NCBI RefSeq assembly: GCF_026283945.1
Contig: NZ_JAPDPC010000001.1
Location: 2,790,001 to 2,854,000, forward strand
From: Dyella humicola
GTDB taxonomy: Bacteria > Pseudomonadota > Gammaproteobacteria > Xanthomonadales > Rhodanobacteraceae
Direction: 5' to 3'
Length of the DNA: 64,000 bases
The notes under the pieces are model-generated. The model saw only the letters and a program-made list of their open reading frames with translations. It made no database searches and had not been told where the DNA came from. Made by a program: the position numbers and the translations under genes. Positions 55,301 to 64,000 of the stretch are shown piece after piece (the first letter of the stretch is position 1; each line of letters begins with the position of its first letter).

Positions 55301-55608
55301 CGATGGCGTTCATCCTGGGTGTGTTCCCGCTGTTCATCTCCACGGGTGCCGGCGCCAACGCCCGCCACGCCATCGGCACCGGCGTGATCGGCGGCATGCT
55401 GTTCGCCACCATCCTCGGCCTGCTGTTGATCCCGGTGTTCTACGTGGTGGTGCGTCGCCTGCTCGGCGACAAGATGGACGAGGCATCGCACTCGATCCGC
55501 GGCAGCCATGGCGGCCCGGCAGCCGAAGGAGGTACCGGCGGCACCCCGCCGCCGCAGGGCCCAGGCGGCATGCAACCGTTCGACTCGGACCCGCGTCGCG
55601 GCGCCTGA
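52369..55608 (+). CDS. RND multidrug transporter (AcrB/MexB-type, HAE1)
   Basis: A 1079-residue inner-membrane pump. The N-terminus FFIDRPIFAWVVAILI and the intramembrane proton-relay pair D407-D408 in GIVVDDAIVVIENVER identify the AcrB family; signatures such as NTGMDFIRLKDWDAR and GLAAKNAILIVEFA support it. The Ser-rich loop (YFSSSSSSSG) replaces the mixed loop of E. coli AcrB. A Gly/Pro-rich C-terminal tail of about 40 residues is longer than in AcrB. GGGAG precedes the start. No outer-membrane gene follows; the operon ends at a strong terminator. Confidence 0.95.
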   Translation: MPSFFIDRPIFAWVVAILISLCGTIAVLNMGIESYPNIAPPQVTVNATYPGASADTTEKTVTQVIEQQLTGIDHLLYFSSSSSSSGSATITLTFETGTDPDIAQVQVQNKVALATPRLPAEVNLQGVVVAKSNPDFLMFIALTSDNPSIDGDKLTDIVSSQVLDQIGRIPGVGSTRQLGAEYAMRVWLNPDKLQGYKLSATQVLTALQTQNVQFAAGSLGSDPATNGQGFSVTVSAEGRFVTPDEFKNIILRADTDGTVVKLGDVARIDFGPQSYGFAATYNGTATGSFGVQLLPGANALDVATAVRSRMADLAKSFPEGVTWFAPYDTTTFVKISIKEVVHTLIEAIILVFLVMLLFLQNFRATIIPTLVIPVALLGTFLGLLPLGFTINQLTLFGMVLAIGIVVDDAIVVIENVERIMTEEQLSPKEATRKAMGQITGAVVAITVVLAAVFVPSALQPGASGVIYKQFALTIAVSMGFSAFLALSFTPALCATILQPTHTHKKNIVYRKFNDVFEWVTRTYTGHIGSAIKHAPRWMIVFVLIVVLCGVLFTRVPTSFVPDEDQGYALAIVTLPPGASLQRTKDVNRQIREVLLKDPAIEGVFQISGFSFVGTGENTGMDFIRLKDWDARDITATEFIQQANKKLHGIRDAQIFVVNLPTIRGLSQFGGIDMYLQARAGQSRDELTQARNILLGKAAQSPALVGVRPNTLESAPQLNLSVDRQQAQSMGLSVSDIYSAIQLTLAPVYVNDFSYGGRVKRVMVQADAPFRMGPEALQHIYTPSTLATASSSSTVNNMIPLASVVQTKWALAAPALTRYNGYSAVEIVGNEGPGYSTGQAMGVIEGIINDSLPKGFGYDWTGQSYQEILAGNSAALLLVLSIFIVFLCLAALYESWSIPVSVLLVVPLGVLGVVVFTMLRGLSNDIYFKIGMITVIGLAAKNAILIVEFAVEQQQEGRTLRQGVVEAARLRLRPILMTSMAFILGVFPLFISTGAGANARHAIGTGVIGGMLFATILGLLLIPVFYVVVRRLLGDKMDEASHSIRGSHGGPAAEGGTGGTPPPQGPGGMQPFDSDPRRGA

Positions 55609-55642
55609 TCCGAACGCGGCGATATCTGCCTCGAGTAAAACG

Positions 55643-55673
55643 AAAGCCCCGGTCGCGAGACCGGGGCTTTTTT
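55643..55673. terminator. Bidirectional Rho-independent terminator
   Basis: 12-bp stem aaagccccggtc/gaccggggcttt with tetraloop gcga and a T-run on the plus strand; A-run on the left serves the minus strand too. It lies between the convergent RND transporter and GGDEF genes. Confidence 0.92.
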
Positions 55674-55694
55674 CGTTCAGAACGGTGGCGTGAA

Positions 55695-56663
55695 TCAGTC
55701 TCTGGCGACGACGGTGTTTCTTCCGCGTTGCTTGGCCTGGTAAAGACGTCGATCCACGAGATCAACGAAGGACAGTCGCTCGTCGCCGTGCATCGGCAGC
55801 ACCGTCCCGACGCCAATACTGACGGTCACCGCCTTGCTGGCCATGGAGCGTTCGTGCGGTATCCACTCTTGCACGAGTAGTTGCTGGCATCGTTCGACTA
55901 CGCGCATGGCGGAATCTGCATCTGTTTCCGGCAGCACCAGCACAAACTCCTCGCCGCCGAACCGGGCCAGAAAATCGTGCGTGCGATTCACCGCCGTACT
56001 CAACACGTTGGCCACCAGCTTGAGGCAGTAATCGCCCTGCAGATGCCCGTAGTGGTCGTTGTATTGCTTGAAGTAGTCGATATCGAGCATGACCAGCGAC
56101 AAGGGCTTGCCGCTGCGTCGTGCATTGGCCCACTCTTCTTCAAAGACGGCGTCGAAGCGGCGCCGGTTGGCGATCCCGGTCAGCCCGTCCTTGAACGACA
56201 ACGCCTCCAGCTCGCGTTGCAGGTCAAGTAATCTCTGTTCGGTACGCTTGCGCTCGCTGATGTCGAACATGAAACCGACCAGCGAATCCACCGAGCCATC
56301 GTCATTGCGAACGACGTGCACCACGTCGCGAATCCACACGTACTCGCCGTTCTTGCACAACGCGCGGTAATCGGCCTCGTGATTCACGCCGGCTTTGGAC
56401 TGCGCCACGCAAAATGCCACGGCCCAGTCCCGATCCTCTGGATGCATGCGATCGGCCCAGTCCTGCACGCTCACCCAGCTCGACGGCTCCCAGCCCAACA
56501 GTTCCTCGATCTGTGGACCAACATAGGCAAAGGCCATGGTGTTCCAATCGATCTTCCATGGAATGGCCTTGGTCGACTCCAGCAAGGCCTTGTAGACCGT
56601 GCCCTCGGTATCCTCGATCCCCGCCGCGCTATTCCGGGCGCTATCCAGCACTTGTGATGACAT
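55695..56663 (-). CDS. PAS-GGDEF diguanylate cyclase
   Basis: A 322-residue signalling enzyme. A PAS fold of the PAS_3 type (about 25-140, with GYEYVWIRDVVHVVRN-like sequence) is followed by the GGDEF domain. The active site is GGEEF (236-240) with an intact inhibitory site RTHD (227-230), five residues before it, so product feedback is expected. DGLTGIANRRRF and DIDYFKQYNDHYGH are the metal and GTP motifs. No transmembrane helix, so cytoplasmic. It makes cyclic di-GMP in response to an unknown PAS ligand. Confidence 0.93.
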   Translation of the reverse strand: MSSQVLDSARNSAAGIEDTEGTVYKALLESTKAIPWKIDWNTMAFAYVGPQIEELLGWEPSSWVSVQDWADRMHPEDRDWAVAFCVAQSKAGVNHEADYRALCKNGEYVWIRDVVHVVRNDDGSVDSLVGFMFDISERKRTEQRLLDLQRELEALSFKDGLTGIANRRRFDAVFEEEWANARRSGKPLSLVMLDIDYFKQYNDHYGHLQGDYCLKLVANVLSTAVNRTHDFLARFGGEEFVLVLPETDADSAMRVVERCQQLLVQEWIPHERSMASKAVTVSIGVGTVLPMHGDERLSFVDLVDRRLYQAKQRGRNTVVARD

Positions 56664-57076
56664 GGTTTCCCCCCTGGGCCTGATGCCGCCTGATGGCTAG
56701 CCGTAACCGATCAGGCACGACAGCCGGGGGAACCGTCAACTGTCATTGCACTCGGTTTGCCGAGATCAGTCGCCAGGCGCGCAGTGGGTGCGCATAACGT
56801 CGACGTCTTCCTGGTCGGACAGCACTTGATTCGCCTTGATAACCTGCCGGCGAGTCCGGCCATTGCTGGCTGATGGAGGCACTGGCTGGCCGTGGCATAG
56901 CTTGATGCCTCGATGCGGGCTCTATCGGCCCATGATTCGCCGTCGCGAAAATCATCTGCCCGGCCATGCGCAAGTCGCCGTCCTTGGCGGGAGGGGCCTG
57001 ACTCCTTGGCGAGTCGCAAGTATTTGCGATTGCACGCCCGGCGTCAACACGCTCCCCATCGAGCCCTTGGAAACGA
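56664..57076. other. Gene-free stretch between GGDEF and acyl-CoA dehydrogenase genes
   Basis: No convincing gene or repeat. Short frames here are Arg/Ser-rich and lack ribosome-binding sites or family motifs. It should carry the promoter of the GGDEF gene near its left end. Confidence 0.4.
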
Positions 57077-57109
57077 AAACGCCCGGCAGGTCATCCCGGC
57101 CGGGCGTTT
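57077..57109 (-). terminator. Terminator of the acyl-CoA dehydrogenase gene
   Basis: 11-bp arms aaacgcccggc / gccgggcgttt with an 11-base loop. On the minus strand it continues into ttttcgtttcc, a moderate T-rich tail, 21 bp after the stop codon. Confidence 0.75.
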
Positions 57110-57129
57110 CAACACAGGCAACAGCCCGA

Positions 57130-58290
<1,161 letters not shown>

Positions 58291-58362
58291 GGACTACTCC
58301 GGAACTTGAGCAAGCCGGCTATTTTAGCCCGGCGAGCGTGACGAGCTTTGTGCGGGTGCAGC

Positions 58363-58472
58363 AAGAACCTTTACTAAATGCAGGAGCGCACCCTGTGCGC
58401 GATGAGCCTGCGCAGCGGTGGCGCCGCGGTCGCGCGCTGGGTGCGCTCCTGCATAGTTAGGCAAGGGTTCTT
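58363..58472. repeat. Large inverted repeat with GCAGGAGCGCACCC core
   Basis: Left arm 58363-58393 and right arm 58439-58472 share aagaacc, then an imperfect spacer, then tgcaggagcgcaccc exactly; the 45-base centre is GC-rich and self-complementary. It looks like a Pseudomonas/Xanthomonad-type GGAGCGCACC repetitive element in the divergent gap. Confidence 0.75.
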
Positions 58473-58512
58473 CTTGACGCATGGCACGCAGGAGCCTAGC
58501 CTTACGCATCTC

Positions 58513-58527
58513 TTTATCGCGATATAA
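58513..58527. promoter_or_regulatory. ATCGCGAT palindrome upstream of the ArsR-methyltransferase gene
   Basis: The core ATCGCGAT (58516-58523) is perfect, and flanks extend it partly (TtTATCGCGATAtA). It lies 10 bp before the start and fits an ArsR-type dimer site; autoregulation and control of metH from here are inferred. Confidence 0.5.
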
Positions 58528-58536
58528 GGATGCTAG

Positions 58537-59463
58537 ATGGACTTGGCCACCGCCTCCAGCGTGCTGCGCCTGCTGGCGGACCCGACCCGTGTGCGCTTGC
58601 TCGCCCTGCTCGAACGCGAGGAACTCACCGTGGCCGAGCTGGCTGCCGTGTTGCATCTGGCGCAACCACGCGTGTCGACCCATCTGGCCAAGCTCAAGGA
58701 AGCCGACCTGGTTCGCGATCGCCGCGCTGGCGTATCGGCTTATTATCGCGCCAACAACGAAAGCGAGGAACAGCAGCAGGCGCTGCTGAAGTCTCTGCGC
58801 GACAGCATCAATGACGCCCTGCTGCGCGAAGACGCCGCGCGTTTGCCCAGCGTGCTGGCCCAGCGCGCACGCTCGGAAGGCTGGGCCGATACCGTGGCGG
58901 GCGATATGGAACGCCACTACTCACCCGGTCGCACCTGGGAGACGCTGGCGCGCTCGCTGCTGCAGCTGCTGGAAACCGGCGATGTACTGGATATCGCCTC
59001 CGGCGACGGCATCACCGCCGAGCTGCTCGCCCCCCATGCACGCTCCATCGTGTGCGTGGACAGCAGCGAACGCGTGGCGGAAGCGGCGGCACAACGCCTG
59101 AAACCCTTCGCCAATGTCGAAGTTCGCCACGGCGACATGCATGCCTTGGACCTGGGCGACCGACGCTTCGACCTTGTCCTGATGCTGCACGCCCTCACCT
59201 ATGCAGAACAGCCCGCCAAAGCCGTGGCTGAGGCCGCACGCCTCCTGCGTTCCGGTGGTCGACTGCTCGCCGTCACGCTAGGCACGCATGACCACCGCGC
59301 CGTGGTCGAGCCCTTCGATCACCTCAACCTTGGTTTTTCTGCCGACGAACTGGGCGGCTTCGCCCGTTCGGCCGGACTGGATGTACTGAGCTGTACCCGG
59401 CTTAGCCGCGAACGCAAGGCACCTCACTTCGAAGTGACCAGCCTGCTCGCGCGCAAGCCATAA
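58537..59463 (+). CDS. ArsR-family regulator fused to SAM-dependent methyltransferase (SahR-like)
   Basis: A 308-residue fusion. Residues 1-85 are an ArsR winged helix ([27 protein letters not shown] in parts, then [19 protein letters not shown]). Residues from about 115 form a methyltransferase-like domain with the SAM/SAH loop LDIASGDG (151-158) and a following acidic CVDSSERV. Known ArsR members next to methionine genes sense S-adenosylhomocysteine (SahR), and the neighbouring split metH makes this role likely. Whether it methylates anything is unknown. AGGA upstream supports the start; only 13 bp separate it from metH part 1. Confidence 0.87.
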   Translation: MDLATASSVLRLLADPTRVRLLALLEREELTVAELAAVLHLAQPRVSTHLAKLKEADLVRDRRAGVSAYYRANNESEEQQQALLKSLRDSINDALLREDAARLPSVLAQRARSEGWADTVAGDMERHYSPGRTWETLARSLLQLLETGDVLDIASGDGITAELLAPHARSIVCVDSSERVAEAAAQRLKPFANVEVRHGDMHALDLGDRRFDLVLMLHALTYAEQPAKAVAEAARLLRSGGRLLAVTLGTHDHRAVVEPFDHLNLGFSADELGGFARSAGLDVLSCTRLSRERKAPHFEVTSLLARKP

Positions 59464-59476
59464 ATCGAGAATCCCC

Positions 59477-60556
59477 ATGAGTATGCTGCCCTGGCTACAC
59501 CCCGAACGCGTCGCCCTGCTGGAGCGCCTGCTGCGCGAACGCATCCTCATCATCGATGGCGGCATGGGCACCATGTTGCAACGTCATGAGCTCGACGAAA
59601 CCGCGTTCCGCGGCGAGCGCTTCGAGGCGGGTCACGACAGCGCGCATGCGCACGATCATCCGGGCAGTTGCGACCTCAAGGGCAACAACGACCTGCTGAC
59701 GCTGACCAACCCGGACATCATCCGCGGTGTGCATGAGGCCTACCTCGAAGCCGGCGCGGACCTGGTCGAAACCAATACCTTCAATTCCACGCGCATCAGC
59801 CAGGCCGATTACCATCTCGAACATCTCGCCTATGAGCTGAACCTGGAGGGTGCACGCCTGGCGCGCGCCGCCTGCGACGCGATTGAAGCGAAGACGCCCG
59901 ACAAGCCCCGTTTCGTCATTGGCGTACTCGGCCCCACCAGCCGCACGGCATCGCTGTCGCCGGACGTGAATGACCCGGGCTTCCGCAACGTCACGTTCGA
60001 GGAGCTGGCCCTCAATTACACCGAAGCGGCAAGCGGCCTTATCGAGGGTGGCGCCGATATCGTCATGGTCGAGACGATCTTCGACACACTCAACGCCAAG
60101 GCGGCGCTGTTCGCCGTCAGCGAGCTGTTTCATCAGCGCGGCACCCGCGTCCCGGTGATGATCTCCGGCACCATCACCGATCGTTCCGGTCGCACTTTGT
60201 CGGGCCAGACCGCCGAAGCGTTCTACTACTCCGTGCAGCACGCGCGCCCGCTTTCCGTGGGCCTCAACTGCGCGCTGGGCGCTGCCGACCTGCGTCCGCA
60301 CGTGCAGGTACTGGCCAACGCCGCCAGTTGTTTTGTCAGCACGCATCCGAATGCCGGCCTGCCCAACGCGTTCGGCGAATACGACGAAACGCCCGAGCAG
60401 ATGGCCTCCGTGATTGGCGGCTTCGCCCGCGATGGCCTGCTGAATCTGGTCGGTGGCTGCTGCGGCACCACGCCCGCCCATATCAAGGCCATCGCCGATG
60501 CGGTGCGCAATTGCGCGCCGCGCGCACTCTCTTCTGACCATTCCAAGGCTGCCTGA
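59477..60556 (+). CDS. metH: Methionine synthase, N-terminal part: homocysteine methyltransferase
   Basis: A 359-residue protein equal to the first domain of cobalamin-dependent methionine synthase. Zinc ligands are C265 (GLNCALG) and C328-C329 (GGCCGTTP), each exactly 18 positions after the E. coli Cys247, Cys310 and Cys311. The start [11 protein letters not shown] is typical. It binds homocysteine and receives a methyl group from the cobalamin carried by the partner protein. The reading frame ends in a TGA, and the second part starts 6 bases later in the same frame. Confidence 0.93.
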   Translation: MSMLPWLHPERVALLERLLRERILIIDGGMGTMLQRHELDETAFRGERFEAGHDSAHAHDHPGSCDLKGNNDLLTLTNPDIIRGVHEAYLEAGADLVETNTFNSTRISQADYHLEHLAYELNLEGARLARAACDAIEAKTPDKPRFVIGVLGPTSRTASLSPDVNDPGFRNVTFEELALNYTEAASGLIEGGADIVMVETIFDTLNAKAALFAVSELFHQRGTRVPVMISGTITDRSGRTLSGQTAEAFYYSVQHARPLSVGLNCALGAADLRPHVQVLANAASCFVSTHPNAGLPNAFGEYDETPEQMASVIGGFARDGLLNLVGGCCGTTPAHIKAIADAVRNCAPRALSSDHSKAA

Positions 60557-60562
60557 GCTCCG

Positions 60563-63250
<2,688 letters not shown>

Positions 63251-63275
63251 GGCCCCCTCACAGGTGCCTCAGCAG

Positions 63276-63617
63276 TCACACCTCGCTCTCGACCAGCGAA
63301 CGGCGCTTCACCTCGCGCATATGCACGACAAGGTTGTAGACCGAAACAAACGACGGGAAAAAGTTGGAAAGAATGCCGACCGAGTCGTTCTTGCCAAAAA
63401 TGAAGTAGGACAGCAGCAAGGCACTGCCGATCACCGACAACCACCAGAATGACAGTGGCATCACCACCCGTTTCAGCTTGCGCGTGTAGTAGAGCTGCAC
63501 AAACCAACGGCTGGTAAACATGACCGAGCCGAGGAAGCCGACGATCTTCCAGGGGGTGAACTCGAATCGTTGCAGGGACTCGAGGATGTGGGTGAATTCG
63601 TGCTGTAGGAAGTCCAT
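63276..63617 (-). CDS. Small membrane protein with lipid A biosynthesis N-terminal (LAB_N) domain
   Basis: A 113-residue protein with three hydrophobic helices. The block FTPWKIVGFLGSVMFTSRWFVQLYYT, read in two parts, and the ending YFIFGKNDSVGILSNFFPSFVSVYNL match the LAB_N domain, found as an N-terminal unit in some lipid A enzymes and as free small proteins. The free form has no defined role. The start shown begins with MDFLQHE; in-frame ATGs 13 and 10 codons upstream have a better Shine-Dalgarno (AAGGTGA) and are an alternative. It converges with metH. Confidence 0.8.
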   Translation of the reverse strand: MDFLQHEFTHILESLQRFEFTPWKIVGFLGSVMFTSRWFVQLYYTRKLKRVVMPLSFWWLSVIGSALLLSYFIFGKNDSVGILSNFFPSFVSVYNLVVHMREVKRRSLVESEV

Positions 63618-63747
63618 GAGCCAGGGCCGCCGAGGAAAACGGAGCATTGTACCCATTCACCTTTCAGTGAACTGCCCTGCGCGACGATTTTTCCGGCCCT
63701 GGCCTTGACCCCAAGCCCCGTCCCCCGTATATTAGCGCGCTCTCGGC

Positions 63748-63822
63748 GGGCGATTAGCTCAGCGGTAGAGCACTGCCTTCACACGGCAGGTGTCGCAAGT
63801 TCGATCCTTGCATCGCCCACCA
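63748..63822 (+). tRNA. tRNA-Val (anticodon CAC)
   Basis: Full cloverleaf can be drawn: acceptor gggcgat/atcgccc, D arm gctc...gagc, anticodon stem ctgcc/ggcag with loop ttCACac (anticodon 63780-63782), T arm with ttcgatc, and encoded CCA. It reads GUG. Confidence 0.96.
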
Positions 63823-63850
63823 CCGAATAAGTCCTTGATAAAGGGACAAG

Positions 63851-63877
63851 AAAGGGACCCAGAGATGGGTCCTTTTT
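63851..63877 (+). terminator. Terminator after tRNA-Val
   Basis: Stem ggaccc/gggtcc, extended by an aaag/cttt pairing with one bulged G, and followed by TTTTT. It lies 29 bp after the tRNA. Confidence 0.75.
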
Positions 63878-64000
63878 CGTTTGTCCCGTCTGAGGAACGT
63901 GCACAAATTACATGGCCCATTCACAACGGGCAATGTGCACGGAAATGCAATGCACACTGATGATATGTGCACGCCCTACCCTAACCCTTTGTTTCCTCTT
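63878..64000. other. AT-richer right-edge sequence with three GTGCAC sites
   Basis: GTGCAC occurs at 63899-63904, 63935-63940 and 63967-63972, with a related ATGCAC between them. No gene can be supported before the window ends. Confidence 0.4.

Noticed and set aside
56664..57129. Small Arg/Ser-rich genes between GGDEF and acyl-CoA dehydrogenase
   Set aside because: Several overlapping frames, none with family motifs or a ribosome-binding site.
63754..63972. 72-codon frame opposite tRNA-Val
   Set aside because: Its C-terminus is only the antisense of the tRNA, a common false annotation.

Overview
The window is dense, GC-rich (clearly above 60% by eye) gammaproteobacterial chromosome. Gene content points to the Lysobacterales/Xanthomonadales, most likely Rhodanobacteraceae (Dyella or Luteibacter-like). 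Evidence: methionine synthase split into two genes, a 1644-residue NAD-glutamate dehydrogenase, an alpha-amino-acid ester hydrolase of the Xanthomonas citri type, and scattered REP-like palindromes. The family assignment is inference. I see no phage, insertion sequence, CRISPR array or rRNA operon; there is one tRNA, at the right edge.

Layout. 0-3.1 kb: secreted cupin, membrane-anchored catalase-like protein coupled to a cytochrome b561, and a Lys/Ala-rich basic protein. 3.2-5.9 kb: ABC exporter divergent from a His-rich PadR (YqjI-like) regulator, with a 13-bp tandem repeat built on CTTAAG palindromes between them. 6-11.6 kb: endonuclease V, large MscS-type channel, AraC, VOC, HxlR and monooxygenase genes. 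11.7-17.4 kb: alpha-amino-acid ester hydrolase, then a TetR-HlyD-ATPase-permease exporter operon resembling cecR-ybhGFSR. 17.6-26.9 kb: mostly exported proteins (M16 peptidase, DUF3761-like, RcnB-like, esterase lipoprotein, class C beta-lactamase-fold hydrolase, PAP2 phosphatase, Ivy-type lysozyme inhibitor). 27-32.9 kb: fused 2-oxoacid dehydrogenase E1, nucleotidyltransferase-like/GNAT pair, glutaryl-CoA dehydrogenase, DMT transporter.

33.4-42.5 kb: a complete mdtABC-type RND pump with its own outer-membrane lipoprotein, in overlapping genes. 42.6-50.3 kb: aldo/keto reductase, 5'-nucleotidase, NAD kinase and NAD-glutamate dehydrogenase. 50.3-55.6 kb: an 824-bp gene-free stretch carrying a promoter with an operator-like palindrome, then a second RND pump (adaptor and transporter, no outer-membrane gene). 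55.7-58.3 kb: PAS-GGDEF diguanylate cyclase and a short-chain acyl-CoA dehydrogenase. 58.5-63.3 kb: ArsR-methyltransferase fusion followed by the split metH. 63.3-64 kb: small LAB_N membrane protein and tRNA-Val(CAC), beyond which the sequence becomes AT-richer.

Themes are envelope stress and efflux (two RND pumps, two ABC exporters, MscS channel, lysozyme inhibitor), amino-acid and acyl-CoA catabolism, and methionine recycling. The items most worth following up are the peroxidase-b561 pair, the repeat operator of the PadR regulator, the low-complexity insertion in MdtC, and the ArsR-methyltransferase/split-metH locus.
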